This document shows, one piece after another, positions 12,490-23,772 of a stretch of 64,000 nt of DNA. Source of the DNA: Kappaphycus alvarezii (lineage: Eukaryota; Rhodophyta; Florideophyceae; Gigartinales; Solieriaceae); the NCBI GenBank assembly GCA_002205965.3, contig NADL03000534.1, forward strand, positions 806,001 through 870,000. The letters run 5' to 3'. Every line of letters starts with the position of its first letter. Within the stretch, counting starts at the first letter, position 1. The position numbers were made by a program, and so were the translations under genes. A model generated the notes under the pieces. It searched no databases and had not been told where the DNA came from. It saw nothing but the letters and a program-made list of their open reading frames with translations.

Positions 12490-15400
12490 ATGACAACAGC
12501 CAACGAATCAGCCAGCAATGGCTTCGCTGCCATACCGCACGATCTCGCAGGTGTCGAGCGCATGTGTGAGCAACTCTACACCGCACAAGACCCTGCCACC
12601 CGTCAACAGGCCGAAAGCGCTCTCTTGCAACTCGCCGCCTCGCCTCGACATCTCTCCCAGTGCACCATGATCCTGGAAAATTCAAAGGTCCGTTTCCTCT
12701 CTACTTTGCCCCCATCCCATGTCTCATACTCCTCATTTTTGCGTCGCGTCACTCAGTCTGCGTCGTATGTGGTCGCAACTATTTGCAGTTATATCTGACT
12801 GACTGGCGATCTGTGTTTGTATGTTGTTTGTGAAATGCTTTGCGTTTGCGTTTGTGTTACAGGCTGCTTACGCTCAGAAGTTTGCCGCCTGGGTGTTGAC
12901 AAAGCTCGTCACAAAGTATTGGGCGCAAATTGGGTTGGAGGAGCGTGTGCAGCTTCGTAATTACGTCCTTAACTATCTCGCCAACAAGGGCCCCCAGCTT
13001 GAGCAGTATGTTCGTCTGGAACTCAATACCTTGCTCTGTCGTGTCACAAAGTTGGGCTGGTCGATGGTGACACTCATCGCACCATTGTCGATGACGTAGG
13101 CCGCTTCCTTGATGCCTCGGAGGAACATTGCATGATTGGCCTACAAATACTGGCAAGGCTCGTGTCGGAGATGAATACAATGACCGCTAGTATTCGCAGG
13201 AGCTTTTCCTACTCACAGTCGAGAAAAGTGGCCATGTCATTCCGCGATCTGCTGCTGTTGAAGATATTCAATATCGCTCTGGCAACTTTGAATAAGTTGT
13301 CCCCGCCTCCTGGACATTCCAAATTGAGGCAGTATGGATTGCAGCTTGCGCTCGCGTGCCTCTCGTTTGATTTTGTGGGCAGCAGCCTGGATGAGAGTAA
13401 TGAGGACATTGGAACCCTGCATCCCCCGATAGCCTGGCATACTGTTGTAGAGGATCCCTCGACAGTCAAGTTGTTTTTGGATATCTACCATGCCTTGTGC
13501 GTCTCCAACAGCAATCAGTCGGCCGTGGCCTTAGAATGTCTTGTGCAGCTAGCGAGTATGCGCCGGTCGCTGTTTGCAACCGATGAGTTGCGGATAATGA
13601 ACATCCATCGTCACATGACGGGCGCGCTGCAGATCTTGAGTACGCGCGCGGGACTGGAAGACCACAATAACTATCATCAGTTCTGTCGTTGGCTGGCGCG
13701 ACTGAAAGTCAACTACCAGCTTGATGAGATTATTAACTTGGATATTTACCGCCAGTGGATTGAGCTCGTGTCGAGTTTTACTCTTCAGTCCTTGGCCTCA
13801 GACTGGAGCTGGCTCGGTGATAGTCTGTACTACTTGCTGTCGCTGTGGTCGCGACTTATCGCGGCAAAGCCTTACCTGAAGAGGGAAGGAGGCGTATTTG
13901 GATGGCTACGTGGCGAAGATTATAGAGCATTATGTCACCACTAGACTAGTTGCGCTTTCTCAAGTAGACGACAACGACGATGATGACGAAATATCCGAGC
14001 ATCTGGAGGCAGTGCCGCTCATTTTCAGGTTGCATATGAAAAGTCGCTGCGTTCATCACTTCAGTCATGGACCCTATGCTTGAGAACTATAAGGCGTTTG
14101 CGACAAGCGGTGGTGCGGGAGCGAATCCTTGGAGGTATCCAAACTTGAGAGAGAGCTTGCGTGGTTGACCCGCGTTAATTGGAGCGTCGTCGTGAGTGGT
14201 CGGTTGAACGCATCGAGCTCGGAGACGCAGGAACTTACTGACGGCGAGATCAGCTCGAGGGTTTTCAACTGATGATGCATACCGTCTTGGCAGATACTGC
14301 ATACAGGCGGCAGGCAGGCATTTCTCCTAGTGCCATGGCCACACCTGCCGGAAGGGCGAGAAGCACGAAAGGAGCTTTGGCCTTGGATGCCGCAATTGTG
14401 ACTTTACTCAATCATTCCGAGGGCTTACATTGGAGAAGAGGCTATTGCTACGAGCAAGGTCTACGTCAGGATGGCAGAGAGGTTGGGAATGAATGATCAC
14501 ATGATTGTTTTGGATGTTGTGGCCTCGAAATTATCGTGCAACTTGCGCAACTACGGTGTAATAGACGGTATAGAGATAATTGGGAAATCTCTGTCTCTCC
14601 TTCAGGATCTTGCAGCTGGCTACAGCAGCAGCAGACTTCTTTGCAAGTTGTCGACAATTCAGGAAATGATTGCCAACCATGATGAGGAGAACTTTCCTTT
14701 TATGAAGGGCCTGATTCTCGCATGGGTCGTCACCGGACAACGTTTTACCAGACGCTTCTCCGTATCTCTTTTCCAGCGGTGTGGGCTAATTTTGATTCAG
14801 AACTTGAATTCACTCGATTCATGGAACCACTCCGTCGCAAGCTGGATTTACTGGCCTCTCTGCCAAACAAAGAGGCCTTCATCAGTGACGTCAATGTTAA
14901 GACGGCCGTTATCGGGCGTTCTTCGAGACCTGCGGGGCGTTGTTTCCACAATGTCGAACAGGAAAACTTATTCTCTGTTCTTTGAATGGATCTACCCTAA
15001 ATATACACCTGTGCTGCTGAAGATCTGTGAAGTTTCTCTGAAGCGGGGGTTCCGGAGGTCACAAACGTTTTGCTCAAGTTTTACGCGGAGTTATCTACAA
15101 CAAGTCTCAACGGATTATTTTTGATAGTTCTTCACCGAACGGTATCCTCCTGTTTCGAGAGACTTCGAAGATATTGGTGACATATGGATCACATACTCTC
15201 AGCCATTGGGGTCGTTTTGGAGGCGTCCAGTCACTCAGGACAAACAAATCAATGGATGTGTACCGTTTGCTTTACAAGGGTACCTGGGTTAGTCTGTTGA
15301 TGTTCTCGCGAGCCCTTGGGGAAATTACGTTAATTTCGGTGTGTTTTCGCTGTATGGAGACCCAGCTCTAAGTGACGCGATGGACGTGTGCTTCAGGTTG

Positions 15401-16002
15401 ATGTCCTCAGTTCCTTTGGACCAGCTTATCTCATTCCCTAAAGTATCCAAGGCGCATTTTGGATTGCTCGAAATCTTGTGCACGAATCACCCCAAGGATA
15501 TTATCAAACTGGAACACGTCACGTTTGTGCGGATTGTTGATTCACTACGGGAGGGACTGCAATCTCACGAGGTGTGGATGAGTTCACAAGCCGCCACGGC
15601 CATTGATCAGTTATCCGCATTCCGGTTCAAGAACCCTGCTAAGAACAATGAGGAGGGCAGGCTAATGCAAGCTCATGTCGACCAGTGTCCTGACTTGTTC
15701 CCTTCATGCTTGGAGATTATCTTCAACATGATTGTCCACATTGACTGCACTAACCAGTGGAGCTTGTCTCGTCCCTTGCTAAGTCTCATCCTTACTAATG
15801 AGGAGGCGTACTGCGAATTAAGACGAGAACTATTCAAGGACAACCGCCGGATAGACAGTCTGCGATCAGCGCGGCGTTTGACAAGCTAATGAACGAAATA
15901 TTCCCAAATCTGGAAACCAAGAACAGGGATAGATTCACGCAGCAAGTGACTCAGTTCCGACTAGCGCTGAGAACAGAGGGTGTTACTGACCGACTCGTTT
16001 GA
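12490..16002 (+). CDS. XPO7: Exportin-7 (RanBP16) orthologue, one intron, many indels
   Basis: XPO7 is a RanGTP-dependent nuclear export receptor of the importin-beta (karyopherin) superfamily, built of HEAT repeats. Exon 1 (12490-12687, 66 codons) ends in frame at a GT donor. A 175-base intron (12688-12862) ends in TTGTGTTACAG. Exon 2 continues KLVTKYWAQIGLEERVQLRN, then YVLNYLANKGP and RVTKLGW, classic XPO7 sequence. Later segments include DPSTVKLFLDIYHALCVSN, NNYHQFCRWLARLKVNYQL, SSSPNGILLFRETSK and NRDRFTQ close to the TGA at 16000-16002. The length, about 1,110 residues, fits the family. About ten frame changes are needed, for example a missing T near 13060, an extra T in 13897-13899, and several in 14080-14280. 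The stop lies 66 bases from the convergent HEMK2 stop. Confidence 0.9.
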
Positions 16003-16068
16003 AGCTAGAGAGGTATAGGGAGACTTGTGCGGAACGGTGGTAGTAAGGTGAGACCAGCAGATAGATCG

Positions 16069-16809
16069 CTAATTCCTCAGAAAGCGCAGTATGTACAGCT
16101 TTTCCATGCCTGCCCTACGCTCAATAACAATGGTCACTTGCAATCCCATTTCTCTAGCAGTAATTTGCAATTGAGAAGGATCATTTGCGTCGAGCACGAC
16201 AAGTACAACACGCCACGAGTGCTAAGAAAGGGAACAAAGTCACGCAAAAATTTGTCGATTACTTGGCGACCTTGGTTACCGCCTGCCCATGATGCTGAAA
16301 TGTCGCGTGCTTTCAAGGCACGGTCAAATTCATGCTTGTCGGTGGGTACATAGGGAGGATTGAAGACGATAAGGTCAAAGTAGATATTTGGTTTAAATGC
16401 TGTAAACAAGTCGCAGAGCACGACATCCGTGTTTTTTGCGCCATGTTGCTCCAAAACGGTTTTCGTCATTGTTGCGGCGAGGACGTTGACGTCAGTGCAG
16501 AGACAAGAGCTGCCAGGAATGATAGATGAAATCGCTACGGACACCTCCCCCGAGCCTGACCTATGGGGAGGACGCATGGGAAAGAATGGTGCAGGGATGT
16601 CAGTCACGGGAAGCATGAGGAGGTTGAGAAGGCGAGGAACGAGAGAGCGCAACTATGATGGAGATATGATGCAGCTTTACGTACCCTATCTCTACAGAAA
16701 ATGGATGGGGTCCGAGTCTATCGCAGATAAATTGCTTTTCTTTTTCCAAGGCATCGATGAGTAGAAAGGTATCTTCACTTGCTGGGTAAACGCCATCCGC
16801 GCCGTCCAT
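16069..16809 (-). CDS. N6AMT1: HEMK2/Mtq2 eRF1 glutamine methyltransferase, one intron
   Basis: This SAM-dependent class I methyltransferase modifies the GGQ glutamine of release factor eRF1, acting with Trm112. From the ATG at 16809 the protein begins MDGADGVYPASEDTFLLIDA, the family N-terminal motif. Splicing out 16561-16684 (GTACGTAAAG to CCCCATAG) joins VEIG to SGSGEVSVAISS, rebuilding the SAM-binding ExGxGxG loop. The catalytic NPPY motif is present (LIVFNPPYVPTDKHEF), followed by ISASWAGGNQGRQVIDKFL. One indel near 16200 shifts the frame before the C-terminal MGLQVTIVIERRAGMEKLYI; the stop is the TAG at 16069-16071. Relatives have about 20 residues before the VYxPxED motif, so an upstream mini exon at 17122-17142, or part of the frame up to 16897, may belong to the gene. 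Confidence 0.86.
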
Positions 16810-17121
16810 CTTTTCCTTGCGGTTTGTGTCGACAAGGCAGGAGTAACTTGTTTCAAAAGTCTCACAAGGTAGACGGTCGCGTTTAAGGTTTGGCTTTGCG
16901 TGCAAACGGGGAGCGAGCAGGGCAGATGCGATTTGGTTAGGAATGTCAAAGTGGTGTTGAAGAAGGCAGGGTGCGACATCGCTTGTCTCTCAGCAAGTTG
17001 TTGCAATATTCATGTATCCCCACATGGTGTAGTAGGATGGATAGTGATTGTTTTCTTCATAGAGGTCAATAGGGGCGATGGTTTTGCGCGATAAATTTGT
17101 CAAGGTTGCCGAGGCACTTAC

Positions 17122-17142
17122 CTGTTTAGATGAGTGAAACAT
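17122..17142 (-). other. Candidate 7-codon first exon of HEMK2
   Basis: On the minus strand an ATG is followed by six codons (MFHSSKQ) and a strong donor, CAG|GTAAGTG, at 17122/17121. An acceptor at 16897 (pyrimidine-rich, GCACGCAAAG|CC) would join in phase 0 to the frame that runs into MDGADGVYPASEDTF. This would give HEMK2 an N-terminus of typical length. No transcript evidence; the acceptor is not the only option. A longer open frame on the same strand (16990-17409) spans this point but matches nothing I know. Confidence 0.35.
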
Positions 17143-17289
17143 GCGAACGTTGAAAGGGAAGTTCGTAGATAGAGGGGACTCGATGGAAGAAAGTTTGCTA
17201 TCGTCAATATCCCGGAGATATCGGAAGATCTGGTGCAGCGGAACTCCAATCGGATTGGCACCGACGGGTGGATTTTGACCGTGCAACAT

Positions 17290-17490
17290 TGGCTGTGCAG
17301 TCCATTTTACAATTACAGCAATTACAGTACGGGTGCGACGGATCCGCCCGTTTGGTGTGGCTGGCTCCACAGTGCGTGGGCCTTTTATCTCGTTGACTCC
17401 GTTGGGCACACCTTTTATGAGGACAATTTATACAGTACTGTACAGTACGCTACTGTAAGACGTACTGCCGTATTATTCTGCACTGTAAGT
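17290..17490. promoter_or_regulatory. TACTGTA/TACAGTA cluster between divergent HEMK2 and PFDN1
   Basis: The perfect palindrome TACAGTACTGTA (17431-17442) is surrounded by single copies of ACAGTA and ACTGTA over about 200 bases. It lies in the shared upstream region of two divergently transcribed genes, about 245-440 bases before the PFDN1 start. Confidence 0.42.
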
Positions 17491-17733
17491 ACTGTTCATC
17501 CAACATTATTATTGTATTTAAGTTTTAAATGCACAATTTAGTCTTGTGGAAACCCCATTCCCACGTATCCCACGTGTAATCCTTCCACTTTGCAAGCGAT
17601 GTGTCCTATTGGCGACTCGTGTCATCCCTTGCCCGATAAACTACTACAGTAGTTGATCAGTGCCAAAGATTCCACCACCCTGTCGTCCCGCCATAACACT
17701 CAAGCATTTATCCCAAGCTAGTTGTCACCGACC

Positions 17734-18129
17734 ATGTCGCAACAAGAAGTTGAGCAACTCTGGGAGCTCCAAGGCCGCCAAGCAGAGCTTCGCAGACACG
17801 TCATGCAACTGACCTCGCAGATCAACGCTGCAAATCGGGAACGAAACGTCATTGATATCACAGTTCGTGAACTGGACGCCATGCCCGAGAATGCCAAAGT
17901 CTACATGGCCGTCGGTCAAATGTATGCGCTAAGCCCGAAAGATAATTTGCGCGCAGAGCTCGTTGAGACGAGGGAGGATTCCTTGAGAAAGGATGACGAT
18001 CGGAAGAGGTTGCGTGATCAGTTTATTAATAAGCTCAAGGAAAGTGAGGAGCGTATCGACGAGCTTGCAAACCAAATTGATGTGTCTAGGACAAGGGCAA
18101 AGGAGGCCGCTAGGGTTGCAAGTTCTTGA
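17734..18129 (+). CDS. PFDN1: Prefoldin subunit 1 (beta-type prefoldin)
   Basis: Prefoldin is a cytosolic hexameric chaperone that hands unfolded actin and tubulin to the CCT chaperonin. The ATG at 17734 gives a 131-residue protein, MSQQEVEQLWELQGRQAELR. It has the prefoldin layout: an N-terminal coiled coil (about 5-45), a beta-hairpin region with KVYMAVGQMYALSPKDNL (about 55-72) matching the conserved VGRMF segment of subunit 1, and a C-terminal coiled coil (about 75-125). No intron and no frame break. It is the one short conserved gene here that reads clean throughout. Confidence 0.85.
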   Translation: MSQQEVEQLWELQGRQAELRRHVMQLTSQINAANRERNVIDITVRELDAMPENAKVYMAVGQMYALSPKDNLRAELVETREDSLRKDDDRKRLRDQFINKLKESEERIDELANQIDVSRTRAKEAARVASS

Positions 18130-19488
18130 GGTTTGCCTTTTTTGGCGGTCATCGGTGGCAGTTGCAAGGCTCAAAGGAGGTACGTCAAGTCATCGGAATC
18201 AACGTGACGCTATTCTCCATGGTTTCGACGTGGAAGCACGGGATGTGATAGCTGGTTGCTGCTCGCTAGGTAGGAGATGATATCTGTTCTAGTGTTCAGA
18301 CCTGCCACCCGCGATGCGTGCTATAGCCAGTGAAATAGAAGCCCAATCAAGCATGCTAACCTTCTCGTGTGTAGTTTCCAGTTGCGTGGATGGCTTTTAA
18401 TCAGGGTCCATATTGCCATCCTCTTTTCCAGGGAACAGCATTCTGCACTGACTCCGCCAAATTCAAATGACGTAACCAAAGCCTGTGGAAGCGTTCAACA
18501 GACGAGTTTATGGCATCTTGACATGTCCAGAGGTTCATCCTTGATTATCAGTTATCCGTCTTATCGTATTTTCAAGTCCCTTTGGTTAGTCGTCCGTGAT
18601 GAAGTGGTCCCTTTGACGGCTAGCAACAGGACTGCGAGCAGTAGCTGCTCAACTTTCTGTTCTTCGAGAGCAAGCACAACTCGTCTGATGATAAAGGAAC
18701 TGTCGGTTGGCTAAATTTGATATGTTTCATGTGCTTAAGGGGGTCTGAGATCAAGGGTTACAAAACCCGTTGCGTTGAATTGTGATACTTGGTTCTTGAG
18801 GAATTCAGAAACTTCTAATTCTAGCTACCGCATCGCGCCAGTTGACAGTTTACCTGTCGGTTGGAACCTGTTCTCTGCGGTGACATCTTGCTTGACATCA
18901 TAAGCGTGAAGTTTCAGGGCTGCGATATTACTGCGGTGCCCCGATATAACCTGGGCATAGCGTCCAAACGAGGTGCCTCTGTAATCAGCTCGTCGCGCAC
19001 GTCAACTTGAACTAATCCTTGTTTGGACAGTAACATGTTTCTTCACGAGTATCACCACGGTGATTCCCTCCGCCTTGTGACGCATTCTGCTAGGTCTGCG
19101 AATTGAAAGGATAGAAAAGCATCGGCGCCTGCTCCGTTGTCCCGCGGGCTTGGCACTTGCCGCAACTCAGCATTTCGGCCAGGGCCGCAGCAAAACAAAA
19201 AAGCGCCGAACGTAGGCGATAAGGTTTGTGGGAAGTGCTTTAGCTCTGCAACAGAAACGTGTAGTGGGCCACGTGCCTAACGACTTTTCAATGCTCACCA
19301 ATTGGCGCAATGTTATCGCAAATGCGCAACTCTGACATGCACTTCCGAGAATACAGATGATGCGAATTGAGCTTGTTTGCGTCATCCTTCGAGAAATCCA
19401 GTGCGACCTAGACGCAACTTAGTCACATGTGCCGCGCTCTGCCATTTGTCTAACTCCCAGGGAATGATAACGCTTCAACTTGAGGGAA
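18130..19488. other. Intergenic, no gene recognised
   Basis: About 1.35 kb between PFDN1 and the SDR gene. Several short open frames occur (for example 18367-18714, plus) but none matches a family or has convincing composition. No transposon domain seen. Confidence 0.35.
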
Positions 19489-20190
19489 ATGGCTTCGTCC
19501 CGTCGCCAACTCCCTTCAGAGATGCCCTACGAATCGTCATCGAATAGGCTCCCGCTTGTGCCCCAAAGCCGTCAAAATCCTTGGCGGTTCCTCAGGTGTA
19601 GGACTCGAGGCCGCGAAATATCTTCGCGCGAAAGGTGTTGGTGTCGAGACTTTTTCACGAAGCTCTGGATTTAATATGAGATCATTCCCGGTTGCCAGCG
19701 GTGCTCTGAAGGATGCAAAGGGTGGTGTTGCCGTATGCCTCGGGGCAGGGCGACAACCTATGACTGTCGAAGAGGAAATCCAATTGTATGTCTCAGTCAT
19801 TAGTGCCCTGCGCGGGGTCACTGACCCTGGTCTCGCCGTCTTGTTGTTCGTTCGCTCGTACTGGCTGACGTTGAACAATTGCTCTCTTCTTCTATGAGGG
19901 GACCATGGGTTATATTAAGGCCTGGTGCAATGATAGATCGCCCGGAGTGCACTGGAGACGAAAATCCCGGTTTTCAGGAGAGCTTGCTTGTGACCGGGGA
20001 TACGCGATGCAATGGACTTGTGAGTAGACGTAGTGTAGGACGCGTAGTTGGCGACCTGCTACTTGGGGATATATCGATTCGGGACGTGAATAAGCAGGTA
20101 CTTGGTGTTTACGATCGGGAGCGAATGGTGAGTATTCCGAGTGACTGCAAATTTGTTGGGTCGGAACTGTGGAACCAACCTGTACAATAA
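19489..20190 (+). CDS. Atypical short-chain dehydrogenase (NAD(P)-binding, SDR a5-like), two frame breaks
   Basis: The protein has an N-terminal Rossmann motif, KAVKILGGSSGVGLEAAKYL, whose GGSSGVG is the dinucleotide-binding loop of atypical SDRs. It continues with ALKDAKGGVAVCLGAGRQP (strand plus loop near the nicotinamide) and ends with GPWVILRPGAMIDRP and GDISIRDVNKQVLGVYDRE, typical of the NmrA/NAD-dependent epimerase-like group. The start at 19489 (MASSRRQLPSEMPYESS) is one frame off the Rossmann segment, with an indel at the CCCCAAA run near 19560. A second frame change falls at about 19830-19845. About 230 residues, near the usual size. The substrate is unknown. It is convergent with the permease gene, with 116 bases between stops. 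Confidence 0.7.
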
Positions 20191-20306
20191 TTATTTACAA
20201 GCGGGTACGTTGAGCTGAGATAGCTTAGAGACTTCGCTGGGAAAGCAATCTCTCTTGCACGCTGTCTGGCAAAAGTATGGCTGGATGCCTGGCCTTGTCT
20301 AGGAAA

Positions 20307-22014
20307 TCACAGGAACAGCGGCTCGACTTTTTCGGAGGTCTGGGATTGGGGTTGAGGTGGTCCTGGCTCCTCGGAATCACTGCATATCGAGTTTGCCTCC
20401 ATTGCAAGGTTATCGAAAGAGTTGTATGAGTTGGAGGGGGAAGCGGCAGTGTTCAAATTCAGGAAGTCGTGAGCGATGATGGCATGTCTCGAGCTATACG
20501 AAAAGTAAAATACAGCCGAAACAACGAGCCATGAACACAGGGCGGAGAGGGCCTTAGTCGACAGCTGAAGCAATAGAAAAGTTGTCGTGAACGTTCCACA
20601 CAGCGGTAGCGTAGGCACAAAGGGGCACAGAAAAGACGGGGATATGCTCTCCACGGCTGGACCTCCATCAAATTCCGAGCGCTGCAGAAGCATGAGCAGG
20701 ACACCAAAGGAGGGATTCCAAGTGCGAACGCAAGCCATTTCGGAGGCAAACCGCTGCTACTTAATCTGGAAAGGACCGGCGAAGAAGCTTGCAGCAACAA
20801 AGCAATATATCAGCGTGGGTACTCGTCTAGATCGCGAATGAATACGGGCCCTTGTCAACAATAGTGAGATATTCGTAGCCAAGAAGGCCAGTAATGTACC
20901 GCCAGAGACAACATCCGCTAAAGCCTGGGTGTCCACGAAAATGCGAGAATCGCTACAACGAGGCCACACCCAATCGTAGTTAGTCGGTACTGCGGGAAAG
21001 CGATAGCGGCAATAGCCCATCACGACCCATGGAGACAAAAATTCTGGGCTGCGCTGCCATGCCCACCATTGTGGTATTCATCATGCCTAGAGCCGTCCCA
21101 AAACCGACAGCCTTCGCAATGACAGGGAGTCCAACGGAACGTAGGGCGGCAGAAAAGGGAGCATCGGTATCAATGGCAGAAAAGTTAACTAGTCCTGTGA
21201 GCACCAGTGATGCGCCAACATAAAGCAGACTAACAATGGTGAGTGAGCATAAAATGGCTAGCGGAACCGACCTCGACGCATCCTGAGCCTCCTCGGCGAC
21301 AGCAGCTACCTCATCAAAGCCAATGTACGCGAAAAAGACTGCACTTGAACCCGCTACTATACCATTGAGGCCGAATGGAACAAAAGGGTCCCAGTTGGCG
21401 GTATCCAGGCGACTAGATCCAAAAACCAGGATGACTACGACAACCAGGGCGTACACAATGGTAGCAGCATTAATAATCCACTTTGCTTCCTTCAGTCCCA
21501 CCGACAGCATGGTAGAAACAGCAATAACGAGCAAAAATCCCATCACCGAAAACATGGAACCCGTCCCCGTTGCCCAACCAGGCAAAAACCGGAGCGCATC
21601 GCCGAGATACGATGCCCACGACCGAGCGACAGCAGCAGAACTAACACCATATTCCAAAGTCAAACACATGCCGACAATAAACGCCGCAAGCTCTCCGACG
21701 CCCGCATATGCAAACGCATAAGCGCCACCAGAGTTTGGATTACGACTAGACATTTCGGCGTAGGAAAGGGCAGAAAACAGACATGCCACGGCAGCAACAA
21801 CAAAGGAAATGGTAACAGCGGGGCCCGCTACATAGCGGGCTGCATGTCCTGTGAGAAGAAAAAGGCCGGAGCCTAAGGTGCCGCCTATGCCGAGAAGAAC
21901 GAGGTCGGCGAAATTGAGGGGGCGTTCATCGTCGGCGGTTGTGGAGAGAGCATCGCTTGGAGGGGCGTTCTTTTTACGGCGAGTGGCGGCTGCAAGGAGA
22001 GATGTGGGCTTCAT
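20307..22014 (-). CDS. Cationic amino acid transporter (APC superfamily permease), frame breaks near C-terminus
   Basis: The ATG at 22014 (MKPTSLLAAATRRKKNAPPS) opens a cytosolic N-terminal tail. It runs into LVLLGIGGTLGSGLFLLTGH, the first-helix signature of APC amino acid permeases (GxGxxxGxGLF), followed by further helices such as VVAAVACLFSALSYAEMSSR and VFFAYIGFDEVAAVAEEAQD. This is typical of the CAT (SLC7A1-like) group that imports arginine, lysine and related amino acids. After GRDGLLPLSLSR (about 21000) the frame changes twice within 60 bases and again near 20760. The downstream frames still give CAT sequence (LADVVSGGTLLAFLATNISL, then CPFVPTLPLCG) and a polar tail to the TGA at 20307. 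About 570 residues. Substrate specificity is inferred from family only. Confidence 0.85.
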
Positions 22015-22194
22015 GAGAAACGTGGCCCGGGGCTGGGTCGGTCGGGTGAAAGGTAGGGTATGTACTGGGAGAAGTGGGGATGATGGGAGGCATGGAGCTG
22101 CCCTGAGGCGGGGACGCGGCGGCTGCAGTTGACGAGCTCGTTGAAATTGCGTTTTGCGGTGCAACTGCTCGTATGGATTGTTGTTAACTTGTGT

Positions 22195-22217
22195 AGGACA
22201 GTAATATGTACTGTACT
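22195..22217. promoter_or_regulatory. Short TACTGTACTGT cluster upstream of the permease
   Basis: ACAGTAATATGTACTGTACTGT lies about 190 bases before the permease start on the minus strand. It is a weaker example of the recurring upstream palindrome cluster. Confidence 0.3.
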
Positions 22218-23772
22218 GTTTCATAAGGCTGACAGCGCTGAAATATGAAAGTATATTGAATTAGTTTGGGTATGCTCCCGTTGAGTGAGTGGCCAAACTC
22301 GTACTTCCTGGAAAACTGGAATAAAAACGTATTCCAGTTTTTGATTTGCACAGCATCGCCTGCTTGCCACTCGTTGAGGGTGCCCAATGTTAATTCTCAC
22401 GCCATATCTTTGATAGCAACATTCTTTGCTCCCGCCGCCGTTTGCTGCTCCCGTCCACGGGCGGTTCAGCAAGTTGTTGCGCAGTCACCATCGTTACAGG
22501 ATTTGCTTCCAAAGTAACAACAGGAAATCAGCAATGCTTTTTGAAAACCCTTAATGGTGCAGAAAACATCTATTGTCAACCTAACGGTATCTCCATTGCT
22601 CTACTTTTCATGTGTAGAGCGGGGACAGCAGTGGGGCCAAGTTTAAATAGCAACATCTTCGACGGACCTGGGCGTCGAGAGCGTTGCGATAGGGCAGTGA
22701 GAGTTGCACGAGCAACGAGCAGTACGACTGTATACTGCTACGGTATGTAATTGCAAAAGCTAGTTTCTCGTAATCCCAAAAGTAAGTGTTCAAACCCGTA
22801 GCTATTCCTCTCTTCACCAGAAAAATTTGGCCTACCCATAAGGGCACCAGTAGGTAGCTTGTTGGCGTCTTACCTGCCAACCAGCCACATTGCCTTTGCC
22901 CCTTCCGCACGACGGCCTGATTATATCTGACTGCCCCTTTGACTTTTCACCCAGCCCATACATATCTCTCTCCTTTATTCTGTACCCAGACCCGGATACT
23001 ACCAAACTCCCGCCCTTCATCCTCGCTAACCATAAACCTCGCAAAACATTCTTGAACACCCGGCTGGAATTGCGCAATTCACTCAAGGTGTGTAGCTGTG
23101 CTGAGGCATTCGCTTACCTCACTCGGATCCTTCAGACTCTCGATGTTTCGGCTCCCCTATTTAGAAAAAGTTTGTGAAATAGAGGTGTCGTCTTTCGTAG
23201 TGCGGGTTGAAAGACCATCATGACCAAGTTTGTCCACAGATTATCGTGGCTAGGGAATTCGGATGAAGCAAGTAACAAGATGCAGTAATGTACATGCAGG
23301 CATTTCTTACTCTTTAGTTGTCCTTTGTACGGCAAAGGCCGCTTTGGTGCTATCTGAGATCTACAGTATGTATCCTCAAAAACCAGTTCAACGCTCATTT
23401 AAATTACGCTGCCAGGGTAAAATCAAGGGACGTACCCAGTTGGTGATTTGCGCTGGACTTGGTCTTCTCAAGTGCACGCAGCCCCTCTGAAATCGCTAGT
23501 GGGAATTGGGTGCCTATTTGGATCATATAAATCGCAGGTCGGGCCTGATAGTTTGTCTATCCAATCGTAGATCAATTGCCGTAGTAAAATGGTTGCAAGT
23601 CGTAAGCAGATACACTTCCTCAATTATTCCCCATTCAAAATGCCTGGTTTTCTTCGCATTTTCCGATGATAGTTATCCTTGAAGGAGGTTCGGGGCTTTG
23701 AGATGATTTAGCTCAAACTTCTCCTCGAGATTAGCTCATAGAGTTTTCTTAAAGAAGCGAACAAAGGAAGGA
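22218..23772. other. Intergenic, no gene recognised
   Basis: Open frames such as 22890-23177 (plus) are short and unlike any family I know. A C/T-rich plus-strand stretch at about 22890-23040 resembles the leaders seen before other genes, but no conserved frame follows it. Confidence 0.35.

Noticed and set aside
19537..19878. Minus-strand frame opposite the SDR gene
   Set aside because: Antisense of the Rossmann-fold coding region; no family match.
22014..22224. Upstream extension of the permease frame to about 22224
   Set aside because: It would translate the TACTGTACTGT repeat and a basic low-complexity stretch; the methionine at 22014 directly precedes the typical cytosolic tail.
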